Shown here in pieces: positions 25,643-34,838 of a stretch of 64,000 bases of DNA. Made by a program: the position numbers and the translations under genes. The notes beneath the pieces are model-generated. The model made no database searches. It saw only the letters and a list, made by a program, of their open reading frames with translations, and was not told the origin of the DNA. The number at the start of each line of letters is the position of its first letter. The first letter of the stretch is position 1. Source of the DNA: an uncultured Bacilli bacterium (GTDB lineage: Bacteria; Bacillota_I; Bacilli_A; RF39; UBA660); the NCBI GenBank assembly GCA_934183165.1, contig CAKPRZ010000001.1, forward strand, positions 1 to 64,000, written 5' to 3'.

Positions 25643-26574
25643 TTTCTCACCTCTTCATTATACAATGTATAATATACTTGTTCCTGTTCTTCTACTATAC
25701 CTTCATTAACTAAATATCCTTTAGGATTAATAGTTTTATATAATTGCTTTTTTCTTAGTTCTTCAATTTTATCCTTATTGCAAAGTAAACATATCTTTTC
25801 AATAAATTGTTGAGCTTCTAAAACTTTATTGTTTAAAATACTACTCCTATAATCACTTGCAAAAGTAGCAATATCAACATTTTTATAAAATTTTAAAATT
25901 TCCTTATCTTCAGCATATTTTCTAAAAAAATTAAATAGCACTAACTTATCTTTATTAAAAAAAATTTCCTCTAGTGTATCTTTTCCTAACATTATTTCTA
26001 ATTGTTCTACTAATACAAGTGCGTATAAATAGCTACTTGCACCATATGGTTCTTTAGAATTACCAGAGTAACTCATATATAATGGCTCATTTTTATCTCT
26101 ATGTTCCAACAAAGAAGTATATCCTTCCGTTAATCCTTCTCCCATTGTTCCCATAACTCTTTTATTAAAAAAGTCTACTGTAAAACCACTATAACCAATT
26201 GATTCTTTATCATCAAAAAAAGTTGATGCTAAATGTATAACTTCATGATACATACTACTTTCCAGAGTTATAGATATAGAATTAAAATCTCTACCATATA
26301 TATAACCACCAGATGCTTTAGTATTTTTTTCATCATATATTAATCCTAAAGTAACCAGGTTGTTATATAAAATATCTCTGTATTTATAATGGTGTTTACT
26401 AAAACAAGCAATAGCTTCATACAAAGCATCATTATTTAATTTTTGAAGATTAGTACAAACATCTTTCATGTTACAATTTGCTTTATAATCATAAAAGGCA
26501 TCTATATTTTGAGAATTGGGAACGAAATTTAACTTTTTTGGTAATGGTCTTAAGTAAGAAACAATTAAATTCAT
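25639..26574 (-). CDS. Unassigned protein with a zincin-like HExxH motif
   Basis: 311 residues, no signal peptide or membrane span. SMYHEVIHLASTFF carries an HExxH motif near 110, and 40 residues later GEGLTEGYTSLL supplies a glutamate at the spacing of gluzincin metalloproteases. The rest is mainly helical. It is locked in the operon: 4-base overlap with rimM and 1-base overlap with the RNA methyltransferase gene. I do not recognise the family. A cytoplasmic protease-like or toxin-like fold is possible. Confidence 0.65.
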   Translation of the reverse strand: MNLIVSYLRPLPKKLNFVPNSQNIDAFYDYKANCNMKDVCTNLQKLNNDALYEAIACFSKHHYKYRDILYNNLVTLGLIYDEKNTKASGGYIYGRDFNSISITLESSMYHEVIHLASTFFDDKESIGYSGFTVDFFNKRVMGTMGEGLTEGYTSLLEHRDKNEPLYMSYSGNSKEPYGASSYLYALVLVEQLEIMLGKDTLEEIFFNKDKLVLFNFFRKYAEDKEILKFYKNVDIATFASDYRSSILNNKVLEAQQFIEKICLLCNKDKIEELRKKQLYKTINPKGYLVNEGIVEEQEQVYYTLYNEEVRK

Positions 26575-27305
26575 TAACGATTCATCTCATATAATAGAAT
26601 GCTTGCCGCAACCGCAACATTTAAGCTTTCTACACATTTATTCATATCAATATATAATAATTTATCACACATTTGTAAAATACTACTTCTAACACCACTA
26701 CCTTCATTTCCCATTACTAAAGCGTATTTCACTTTATCTTTTTCTTTCAAGAATCTAACATCATCACCATATTCAACATTTGTCCCATAAACAGGAACTT
26801 CTTGCTTTTTTAAATCGTTGATTACATCTTCTAACTCACTAATAATAATATTAATATGGAAAAGCATTCCTTGTGTTGATCTTACAACCTTCGGATTATA
26901 AACATCTACACAATCAGGACTAAGTACAACTGTATCTACATCAAAAGCAGCGGCACTTCTTATTATTGTACCAAGGTTACCAGGGTCTTGAACATTATCA
27001 AGCATAAGTACTCTATTACCTATTTCTTTTGGCTTTTTTATCTTACATAATGCCATAATTTTTCTAGGCGTTTCCAACGTTGATATTTTATTTATTATTT
27101 CTTCAGTTACATAAATACAAGGAACATCAAGAGGAAAAACCTCATCTTTTTCTAAAATCATTTCTATGATATTCCCACTTTTATATGCCTCTAAAACAGA
27201 ATGTCTACCTTCAACAATAAATGTATTTGTCTTTTTCCTATATTTTCTATCCTTTAATTTAATATAACTCTTAATGCGTTCATTATCTAAACTAGTTATA
27301 AGCAT
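26574..27305 (-). CDS. TrmH/SpoU-family RNA 2'-O-methyltransferase
   Basis: 243 residues. An N-terminal substrate-binding domain (KYRKKTNTFIVEGRHSVLEA) leads into the SpoU knot: DNVQDPGNLGTIIRSAAAFD (motif 1), ALVMGNEGSGV (motif 2) and LYIDMNKCVESLNVAVAASI (motif 3). It methylates a ribose 2'-OH in rRNA or tRNA; the RlmB/YsgA-like layout suggests rRNA but the exact site is open. It is the first clear member of a unit running through rimM and trmD. Confidence 0.92.
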   Translation of the reverse strand: MLITSLDNERIKSYIKLKDRKYRKKTNTFIVEGRHSVLEAYKSGNIIEMILEKDEVFPLDVPCIYVTEEIINKISTLETPRKIMALCKIKKPKEIGNRVLMLDNVQDPGNLGTIIRSAAAFDVDTVVLSPDCVDVYNPKVVRSTQGMLFHINIIISELEDVINDLKKQEVPVYGTNVEYGDDVRFLKEKDKVKYALVMGNEGSGVRSSILQMCDKLLYIDMNKCVESLNVAVAASILLYEMNR

Positions 27306-27339
27306 AACATCACCTTTTCTTTTCTATTATACAATAAAA

Positions 27340-27978
27340 TCAATAACTTTTAAGTTTTTTTCTTACTTTTTTATACGCTTTATAGTTTTCTTCTACTAAA
27401 GACCAAAAATTTTTCGAGTGGTTAGCGTGAACCAAGTGTGACAACTCATGAACAATTACATAATCAAGTTCTTCAGGGCTACGTTTAATTAATTCCAAAT
27501 TAAGAGTAACTCTTTTGGTTTTAGTATTACAAACACCCCATCTGCTTTTCATAGTTCTAATTGTCAATGATGGTTTTTCTATACTAACAGAAAAGTTTTG
27601 ATACCAATAATTTAATCTATCACTAAATATATCCTTTGCCTTTTTTCTTAAGAATTTATCTATATCAACTCTTTTACCAATAAAGACCTTATCATTATGA
27701 AAACTAACTATGTCATCATTTATACGAACAATATCATATTCTTTTCCTATATAATGAAATTTATTATTATAATTTTGTCTTTTTATTACATTATCTATCA
27801 TCTTTTTAATACTAATAACATTATCAGTTAATATTTTTGATACTTTTCTAGAACTAGTCAATATATTTGTGGTTACATATATAGTTAAGTCATCTTTAAC
27901 CCGAATATATGTGTTTTTAGTATTTACTTTTTTTACTATTTCCACATTATAATAATTATTATCTATTTCTATCTGCAT
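27340..27978 (-). CDS. YgjP/WLM-like zinc metallopeptidase
   Basis: 212 residues from the ATG at 27976-27978; an upstream GTG overlaps the GGTGG ribosome-binding site. TMKSRWGVCNTKTKRVTLN, then YVIVHELSHLVHANHSKNFW, are the signature of the M48-related YgjP family (DUF45), with HELSH as zinc site. Substrates of these cytoplasmic enzymes are unknown. It lies between the LTA-synthase-like gene and the RNA methyltransferase gene, 35 bases before the latter. Confidence 0.88.
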   Translation of the reverse strand: MQIEIDNNYYNVEIVKKVNTKNTYIRVKDDLTIYVTTNILTSSRKVSKILTDNVISIKKMIDNVIKRQNYNNKFHYIGKEYDIVRINDDIVSFHNDKVFIGKRVDIDKFLRKKAKDIFSDRLNYWYQNFSVSIEKPSLTIRTMKSRWGVCNTKTKRVTLNLELIKRSPEELDYVIVHELSHLVHANHSKNFWSLVEENYKAYKKVRKKLKSY

Positions 27979-28030
27979 AACTACCACCTATATATATTTT
28001 AAATTAAAGTAAAAGAAAAAGAAAGTTAAA

Positions 28031-30121
28031 CTATTTAAATAAATAATTTTGTACTTTCTTTCTTAAATTATAAGTTGTTTGTAGTGAGGCAGGCAAATCA
28101 TTTGTATCATAAATTTTACCATTTATATCTTTAGCGACAAAACTATTTACTGCCGGTAAATCTTTTCTAGTACTATATAACCATTTATAATAGTCAGAAA
28201 TTTCAATATCCATATTATTAATTATTGTTGTAAAGATAAGGTTCATACTCATTTCTTTTAAATCATTATATTTAATATCATAATTACTAAATATTAGTGT
28301 TTCTGTATTATATTTTCTATATATGTTACTTAATTTATCTGATGTATTAAATTCATTTATCTCATTATACATATTAGCACTTAGAGTATGAACGATTGGT
28401 AGATGATCTCCAAAAAAGATAAGAATGGTATCTTCATCTAATGTTTGAATATAATCATACATCCTTTTTAACTGTAAACTTGCACTTCTAATTGATTGCG
28501 TATAAGCTTTAACAGCATTCTTAAGTCCTCCATTCATAGTAGATGTTATCTCAAAATCATACTTTTTATAATTATTTATAGTATAAGGCATATGAGATTC
28601 CATAGATATTGTCATATAAAATAATTTTTCATCTTTCTCTTTATTATTAAATCGTTCAATGACATTATCAACTAAATATGAATCTTTGACGTTCTTTTTA
28701 AATTCATCATATAAATGTCTTGTTTTATTTACTTTCATTTTATCATAAACATTCTGACATTTATAAAGTTTACTACTAGAAGCATTTAGTATTTCTGTTT
28801 TATAACCATTGTTCATCAATTCTGTAAGAATTGATGGATTATTAACTGATTCTTTTTTTTGATAAAATTTTTCATAAGCAATAGGTCCAATCGGATAATA
28901 TCCTAATGCTCCACCAGTAATAAATTCAAATTCAGTATTGGCGGATCTACCACCATATGTTGGTGATAATGAACTTATTACAACACCCTTTTTCTTTAAT
29001 TCATGATATTCAGCTAATGGATCATTACTAAATTGAATTGTTTGTTGTTTAGTTATATCCCAGAATGCCTCAGTAAACATTACGATAATATTAGGCTTTT
29101 TAAAATCAGCTGTTTTTTCTTCTTTTTTTGTTTTCTGATAAATTTTTGCCAAATCTTCTTCATTGTTTAGTGACTCTGAGTAATCTATAGTAGATAAATA
29201 ATTAAAATATAATCCTCCTAAAATTCTATAAGCTCCGTATTGATCATTTAGAGATGACATTCTAGTTATACTTTTGTCATTAAAAGATAATTTTTTTATC
29301 AAGTTATTACCAGATTCATTTGGAAACAATAATATAGCTAATAAGATTATAGCAATCACACCACTAAGTCTTAATTTTTTATTTAGTTTGCCAAAATCAA
29401 ATGTTTTAAAAAGTTTTATAACAAATATAGCATTTATTACCACTAATATTAGTAGTTTTCTATAATTCCATAGGGATTCCCAAAAACCGTTTTTAATAAT
29501 ATCAAAAACTTCTCCAGCCTGGGAAACCATTAAAATATCACTCGCTGATATTGCTTCGCCTGTAAAGAATATTTTTAACTGATTAATCACAAAATATAAA
29601 ATAGATACAATTAACAATACTGTATTTGCTCTAAAAGTACTATTCAAAATAAATAATAAAACGGACCATACTAAATATATAATAATTAAATTTAATAATA
29701 ATGAATTAATACTAAAACTATAATATTGATTTAAATTACAAGTATGATATAACAATTCAGTTACGAAAAAAATACCAAACGGAAATAAGAAGCTAATTTT
29801 TTTGGCTTTTTTACTAATTTCGGTAACTTCATACTTAGTATCATTATCTTTTGTAACTAAATAGCCAATAAAATTTCCTAAAAGGCCCATAATTAAAGAA
29901 AAATAAATTATGTCCATATTATTATTAACCAGTACTAATAGATACCACCATAAAAATAACCATAATAAATTATTTTTATTATTTATTCTATTGATAATAC
30001 CATATGCTAAAAATGCAAAAACAAAATAGAAAAAGCCATTAAACTTAAAGATACAATTTACAATTATTAATATAGGTAAAATAAAATTTAATATCTTGTT
30101 TAGCCATTCTTTTTTTATCAT
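28031..30121 (-). CDS. LTA synthase-like sulfatase-fold membrane protein
   Basis: 696 residues from the ATG at 30119-30121. About nine or ten N-terminal spans precede an extracellular sulfatase domain: NIIVMFTEAFWDI (metal ligand Glu), SLSPTYGGRSANTEFEFITG (nucleophile region), TISMESHMPY and ILIFFGDHLPIV (metal ligands). Family members polymerise or transfer phosphoglycerol to teichoic acid or glycans. In LtaS the nucleophile is threonine; here the aligned residue appears to be Ser in GRSAN. The many spans and that motif place it closer to the clostridial phosphoglycerol transferases than to classic five-span LtaS. Confidence 0.82.
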   Translation of the reverse strand: MIKKEWLNKILNFILPILIIVNCIFKFNGFFYFVFAFLAYGIINRINNKNNLLWLFLWWYLLVLVNNNMDIIYFSLIMGLLGNFIGYLVTKDNDTKYEVTEISKKAKKISFLFPFGIFFVTELLYHTCNLNQYYSFSINSLLLNLIIIYLVWSVLLFILNSTFRANTVLLIVSILYFVINQLKIFFTGEAISASDILMVSQAGEVFDIIKNGFWESLWNYRKLLILVVINAIFVIKLFKTFDFGKLNKKLRLSGVIAIILLAILLFPNESGNNLIKKLSFNDKSITRMSSLNDQYGAYRILGGLYFNYLSTIDYSESLNNEEDLAKIYQKTKKEEKTADFKKPNIIVMFTEAFWDITKQQTIQFSNDPLAEYHELKKKGVVISSLSPTYGGRSANTEFEFITGGALGYYPIGPIAYEKFYQKKESVNNPSILTELMNNGYKTEILNASSSKLYKCQNVYDKMKVNKTRHLYDEFKKNVKDSYLVDNVIERFNNKEKDEKLFYMTISMESHMPYTINNYKKYDFEITSTMNGGLKNAVKAYTQSIRSASLQLKRMYDYIQTLDEDTILIFFGDHLPIVHTLSANMYNEINEFNTSDKLSNIYRKYNTETLIFSNYDIKYNDLKEMSMNLIFTTIINNMDIEISDYYKWLYSTRKDLPAVNSFVAKDINGKIYDTNDLPASLQTTYNLRKKVQNYLFK

Positions 30122-30197
30122 GAAAACACTTCCTACTCTATTAACAATTATATATCCAAATTGTTTAATAGGCAAGATTTATAAAAATTTATAAAAA

Positions 30198-30671
30198 TTA
30201 GTTAAGTATCACAACTCCAAGATTTAAATATAGAGCAAATAAAAGCCAAATAAGATATGGAATTAAAATATAAGAAGAAAGTTTATTTATTTTATAAAAT
30301 TTAATAAACATTACTACAACTACAACTATTAACAATAATAGCCAAAAAACAGAAAACAAAAACATCTGATTTTTAAAGAAAAATATTGACCAAAAAAAAT
30401 TAATAATGAGTTGCAAATAATACCAAAAACTAACTTCTGAAATATCATAATCTTCTGCTTTCTTTTTAAGTAAATAATATGATACACCAATAAGCAGATA
30501 TAGTATTGGCCAAACTATTCCAAATAAATATCCAGGAGGAGATAGCTTAGGAAGATTTAATTTTTTATATATTAAAGCATCATCTTTTATAATTAAAGAA
30601 CACAACCCACCTATCAAAAGAGGTAAAAATAAATAAAATAAATTTCTTAATACTTTTTTCAAAATAATCAC
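30198..30671 (-). CDS. tspO: TspO/MBR family protein
   Basis: 157 residues with five membrane spans. PPGYLFGIVWPILYLLIGVS contains the family's W-x-P-x-x-Y segment, and YYLQLIINFFWSIFFF with LLIVVVVVMFIKFY matches later helices. TspO proteins bind porphyrins and related ligands; their role in anaerobic Firmicutes is unclear. It is divergent from sspI with an 80-base shared control region. Confidence 0.9.
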   Translation of the reverse strand: MIILKKVLRNLFYLFLPLLIGGLCSLIIKDDALIYKKLNLPKLSPPGYLFGIVWPILYLLIGVSYYLLKKKAEDYDISEVSFWYYLQLIINFFWSIFFFKNQMFLFSVFWLLLLIVVVVVMFIKFYKINKLSSYILIPYLIWLLFALYLNLGVVILN

Positions 30672-30751
30672 CTATTACTATATATTCTATAAAATTAAAT
30701 ATATAAGTATAAATACATCCTTTTTGTAAATAATATTTTTAGGGTGATCAT

Positions 30752-30958
30752 ATGGATATTGATATTAGAAAACATATCATAAACAATTTTAAGGGTGATA
30801 GTAAAGAAAATGTAAGAAGAGCTATAGAAGAATCCATTAAAGATAAAGATGAAGTTACTTTACCAGGAATGGGTGTTTTCTTAGAAATTATATGGGAAAA
30901 TGCTAGTGATAAGTTAAAAGATGAAATGTTATCTATAATTGAAAATAAAATTAAATAA
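30752..30958 (+). CDS. sspI: Small acid-soluble spore protein SspI-like
   Basis: 68 residues, the family length. The pattern N-x-R-x-x-[IV]-x-x-N near the start, EESIKDKDEVTLPGMGVFLE and IIWENASDKLKDEM correspond closely to the remembered Bacillus SspI plan (LPGLGVLFEVIW). SspI is a minor spore-core protein made in the forespore under sigma-G. Upstream, GTATA and AATAATA with about 18 bases between could be a weak sigma-G-type promoter. AGGGTGAT is the ribosome-binding site. A single-gene unit with its own terminator, and direct evidence of spore heritage. Confidence 0.85.
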   Translation: MDIDIRKHIINNFKGDSKENVRRAIEESIKDKDEVTLPGMGVFLEIIWENASDKLKDEMLSIIENKIK

Positions 30959-30977
30959 TATTTCGTAAGAATATGTA

Positions 30978-31008
30978 AAATAATTGGTAAAATATTTACT
31001 AATTATTT
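30978..31008 (+). terminator. Terminator after sspI
   Basis: Arms AAATAATTGGTAAA (30978-30991) and TTTACTAATTATTT (30995-31008) pair with one G-T wobble, followed by Ts. Confidence 0.82.
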
Positions 31009-31041
31009 TTTTTGTTATATATTTTAATTAAGAGGTATATT

Positions 31042-33153
31042 ATGAAAAGTGTGGTTTTGGAAATTATTGAAAACGCTAAGTATAACGGCATTAAATATGA
31101 GGATATTCTATTAAAACTAGAAAGAATTGATAAAGGTGTGATTGATAGTACATTAAGAGAACTTGAACTAGATGGTCAAATATATTGTAAAGAAAATAAT
31201 ATATACATTCCCTTTCCTTCTAATTTATCTATTGCTTCAATTCAATGTAGTCATAAAGGAAACAGATACGTAATTATAAACAACGAAAAATATTTTGTAA
31301 GTCAAGAAGATATAAATTGTGCTCTTGATTTTGATACAGTTGTTGTTAAGCCAAATTTCTTATATAAAACTGCTGTTGTAGAAAAAATTTTAAAAAGAGA
31401 AAATAATAAAATTGTCTGTGAAGTATACACAATAGGAAAACGTAAAATATTAAAATCATATAATACTCCAGGAAATATTGATATTATACTTAATGATGAT
31501 GATTTAATGGATTTCGTAGAAGGAGATCGCGTTGTTGTTGAAATTAATAATGATAACTTTTTAAATATTGTAAAGGGGAAAATTGTTAACAAGATTGGTC
31601 ATAAAAACGATCCAGATATTGAAGAAATATCAATTGCTAATAGTAAAGGATTTAATACAAATTTCAGTCAAAATTATAAAGATGAATTAGATAAAATTAG
31701 TGATGAGATACCTGAAGAAGAAATTAAAAAAAGGCTTGATTTAAGAGACTCACTAATTATAACTATTGATGATAAAGATACCAAAGATATAGATGATGCT
31801 ATATCACTTACCATATTAGAAAATGGTAATTATTTGTTAGGTGGTCATATTGCTGATGTTTCATACTTTATAAAAGAAGATTCTGAAATATATAAGGAAG
31901 CATACCAAAGAGGAACTAGCTTATATTTAGCAAATTCTGTTATTCCAATGATTCATTCAAAAATATCTAACGGTATTTGTTCTCTAAATCCTGGAGTTGA
32001 TCGTCTCACTAAAAGTTGTATTGTAGAAATAAATAAAAATGGCGAAATAGTAAATTATCAAATTAAAAATTCTATAATAAATTCAAAAAAGAAGATGACA
32101 TACCAAGATGTTAATATGATATTAGAAAAAGATGAAATACCACCAGGTTATGAGAAATATAAAAAACTTCTTCTAGAAATGCATAAATTATCAACTATAC
32201 TTAACAAAAAGAAAATCGAATCAGGATATCTTGGCTTTGCTAGTAACGAAATCAAAGTAATGACTGATGAAAACAACAAAACAATCGGTTTTTCAAAAAG
32301 AGAACAACACTCCGCAGAAAGATTAATTGAAAATTTCATGGTTGTTTTTAATAATTGCGTGGCTACAAATTTTTACTGGCTAGATTTACCTTTTCCTTAT
32401 AGAATTCACGGAGAACCAAATGACGAAAGAATTGAAGATGCCATAGATATGCTAGGCTATTTAGGAATACATCTAAATAATATTAAAAGTAATGATAGCA
32501 CAGAACTATTGCAAAGCATTCTATCTACCCTTTCAAAAAAAGACGAATTTTCTATATTATCTACTTTGTTTTTAAAATCTATGCAAAAAGCAAAATATTC
32601 TCCAGACAATATAGGACATTTTGCGTTAGGCTTAGATAATTATACTCATTTCACTTCTCCTATTAGAAGATTTCCAGATTTATTAGTACATACTCTAATT
32701 GATTATTATCAAAATAATGATATTAATAATATAGATTTTAATCAATTATACCAAAAAATAAATACTATCTGTAATCATTCATCATACAAGGAACAACAAG
32801 CTGATATTGCAGAAAAAGAACTTAATAGAATTAAAATGATTCATTATATGTCAGACCATATTGATGAAACTCTTTTAGGAAGAATAACAGAAGTATTCCC
32901 AGAAGAAATATCTATTATAACTGATAACAACATATATGGAACAGTTCCGATTGATTACATAAGCGATGAATTTCTAAGGTATAATTCCGATTCAAAATCA
33001 TTAGTTGGTAAGCATTCAAACTATTATATTGGTAACAAAGTTGAATTAAAGGTTCTAGCAACATCAATAGAAAGAAAAAAGATATACTTTTCAATAGAAA
33101 AAAATTTATCAAATAGTAAATCACACATTAAAACCAAAAGATTAAAGTATTAA
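31042..33153 (+). CDS. rnr: Ribonuclease R
   Basis: 703 residues from the ATG at 31042, which has AGAGG upstream. An N-terminal helical/cold-shock region is followed by the RNB domain with IDDKDTKDIDDAISL (catalytic aspartates) and HFTSPIRRFPDLLVH, and an S1 domain near the end (LLGRITEVFPEEISII). The enzyme degrades structured RNA 3' to 5' and takes part in rRNA and tmRNA-linked decay. In many Firmicutes secG or smpB adjoin it; not here. Convergent with a surface protein gene via a shared terminator. Confidence 0.96.
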   Translation: MKSVVLEIIENAKYNGIKYEDILLKLERIDKGVIDSTLRELELDGQIYCKENNIYIPFPSNLSIASIQCSHKGNRYVIINNEKYFVSQEDINCALDFDTVVVKPNFLYKTAVVEKILKRENNKIVCEVYTIGKRKILKSYNTPGNIDIILNDDDLMDFVEGDRVVVEINNDNFLNIVKGKIVNKIGHKNDPDIEEISIANSKGFNTNFSQNYKDELDKISDEIPEEEIKKRLDLRDSLIITIDDKDTKDIDDAISLTILENGNYLLGGHIADVSYFIKEDSEIYKEAYQRGTSLYLANSVIPMIHSKISNGICSLNPGVDRLTKSCIVEINKNGEIVNYQIKNSIINSKKKMTYQDVNMILEKDEIPPGYEKYKKLLLEMHKLSTILNKKKIESGYLGFASNEIKVMTDENNKTIGFSKREQHSAERLIENFMVVFNNCVATNFYWLDLPFPYRIHGEPNDERIEDAIDMLGYLGIHLNNIKSNDSTELLQSILSTLSKKDEFSILSTLFLKSMQKAKYSPDNIGHFALGLDNYTHFTSPIRRFPDLLVHTLIDYYQNNDINNIDFNQLYQKINTICNHSSYKEQQADIAEKELNRIKMIHYMSDHIDETLLGRITEVFPEEISIITDNNIYGTVPIDYISDEFLRYNSDSKSLVGKHSNYYIGNKVELKVLATSIERKKIYFSIEKNLSNSKSHIKTKRLKY

Positions 33154-33154
33154 A

Positions 33155-33180
33155 AAAAAAGATTTTTTCAAATCTTTTTT
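33155..33180. terminator. Bidirectional terminator between rnr and the surface protein gene
   Basis: Arms AAAAAAGATTT (33155-33165) and AAATCTTTTTT (33170-33180) with a 4-base loop; A-run on one side and T-run on the other serve both strands. Confidence 0.85.
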
Positions 33181-34753
33181 ATTTTAAATAATAATTTTTT
33201 GTATAACATGTCGCAGAATTACCATTTCTATCTCTGATAACTACTTTCATATTACGCATACCACCATTTACAAGTCGTATTTTAACATTACCTTGGAAAG
33301 TATTAAAGTAACTATATTTTCTAGATACATAATCATATTTGCCATCTTCATTTAAATATACATCATAACTAACAGTATCATAAGTTGGTACTATTTTAAT
33401 ATAAATAACTTCATGCATCCAAGTATTTTCATTAACCCAAGTTCCATTTGCGGTTGTTGGAATAAATCCAGGACAAGCCATACTGACAACTGTAAATGAA
33501 TAACCTGAGGAAGTTTTACTATAACCTACTCCTGTTGTAACTTTAACTTTATAAGTACCTGTATATGTTGCTTTATATGTTTTACTAGTCGCTCCCTTAA
33601 TGATTGAATCATTTCTATACCATTGATACTTATAACCACTTGGTGTTGACGATGGATTTGTATTTGCTGTTAACGTTACACTATTGTTATTTTTATTACT
33701 AGCACTTATAGAAACATTAGGATTATTATTATCAACTTTATTTATAACAACTGTTTTACTAGTTACATTTCCTTTTTTATCTTTTACAAAGATGCTTACT
33801 GTTTGATTTTTCGTAAAAGTCTTACTGTTAGATGATTGATATGTTTTTCCACCATCAAATGAGTAAGCATTACTTGCAAGACCATTGCTTGATGATGCTG
33901 ATACTTTAAGTGTTACAGATTTTACAAAGCTATTACTATTACCAGATACGTTATTAATAACTAATGTATATTTAGCATTGTTATTATTTTTATTATTATT
34001 ACTACTATTATTATTTTTGTTATTATTTGGTTTTGTATTATTGGATTTATTACTAGATTTATTAGTGTTATTATTTGAATTACTATTATTTACTTCACGT
34101 TCAATATTAACAATAAAGTTTTCACTATCAACACTATTTTTTGTTTCATTATCAGTTACCCTTACATAATAATTACCAGATGATTTAGCATTATAGGAAG
34201 ATTCAACAGCACCATCTAACAAAGTATCATCCTTATACCATTGATAACTTACTTGAGCATCACTTAAAGATATAACTGCCTTTAATAAAACGTCTCCATT
34301 AGTCTTATCTCCATTTGCTACAGAACCATCTATACTAACCGATAAAGTTTGCGAATTCTTATTTAAAAAGTTAAGTGTATATGTTTTTGTATTACCATTT
34401 TGAGCTTTTACAATAATTTGATAAGATTTTATATTAGAAGTCAAATCTATTCTTTTGTTACAATTTGTTGTAACTGCTTTTGAACTTTCAGGACTACAAG
34501 ATACAGATATGACATCACTATTAGCAGAAATTGTATAAATAAAATTGCTTTTACTAAATACTGGGCTTAACTCTCCTCCTGTAATATTTAAATAACTCAA
34601 ATTAGCATTGTTATCTTTTTTACTTTTCATACCACACGATATAATAATTACTAAAATAATTGTAATTAAGATAATAATACCTAGAACCATCAATAATCTA
34701 GGCTTTTTATCTTCACCATCCATATATGTATTATCTTCTTCATATTTACTCAT
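33179..34753 (-). CDS. Membrane-anchored surface protein with cadherin-like and Ig-like domains
   Basis: 524 residues. Cytoplasmic start and one span (about 20-42), then a cadherin-like beta-sandwich (YLNITGGELSPVFS through YTLNFLNK), an Ig-like module (VSYQWYKDDTLLDG), an Asn/Ser/Lys linker (about 220-260), a further beta module (YSFDGGKTYQ), a second Ig-like module (YKYQWYRNDSIIKG) and a C-terminal domain with four aromatic strands. No sortase motif, so it is held by its N-terminal helix. Probably an adhesive or structural surface protein. It has its own extended -10 promoter. Confidence 0.75.
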   Translation of the reverse strand: MSKYEEDNTYMDGEDKKPRLLMVLGIIILITIILVIIISCGMKSKKDNNANLSYLNITGGELSPVFSKSNFIYTISANSDVISVSCSPESSKAVTTNCNKRIDLTSNIKSYQIIVKAQNGNTKTYTLNFLNKNSQTLSVSIDGSVANGDKTNGDVLLKAVISLSDAQVSYQWYKDDTLLDGAVESSYNAKSSGNYYVRVTDNETKNSVDSENFIVNIEREVNNSNSNNNTNKSSNKSNNTKPNNNKNNNSSNNNKNNNNAKYTLVINNVSGNSNSFVKSVTLKVSASSSNGLASNAYSFDGGKTYQSSNSKTFTKNQTVSIFVKDKKGNVTSKTVVINKVDNNNPNVSISASNKNNNSVTLTANTNPSSTPSGYKYQWYRNDSIIKGATSKTYKATYTGTYKVKVTTGVGYSKTSSGYSFTVVSMACPGFIPTTANGTWVNENTWMHEVIYIKIVPTYDTVSYDVYLNEDGKYDYVSRKYSYFNTFQGNVKIRLVNGGMRNMKVVIRDRNGNSATCYTKNYYLK

Positions 34754-34779
34754 TATTAACTCCCCCTTAATACCGGGAT

Positions 34780-34808
34780 ATTATAACATATTTTTGAAAA
34801 AAAGTAAA
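34780..34808 (-). promoter_or_regulatory. Promoter of the surface protein gene
   Basis: Minus strand: TTTACT (34808-34803), 17-base spacer ending TGT, then TATAAT (34785-34780). The TG dinucleotide one base before TATAAT gives an extended -10. It begins right after the alaS terminator stem. Confidence 0.65.
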
Positions 34809-34828
34809 GGAGGTATTTTATACCCCCC
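34809..34828 (-). terminator. Terminator after alaS
   Basis: Minus-strand GGGGGGTAT and ATACCTCC arms (34828-34809, with G-T pairs), followed by TTTACTTTTTTT. Confidence 0.7.
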
Positions 34829-34838
34829 TAATACTAGA

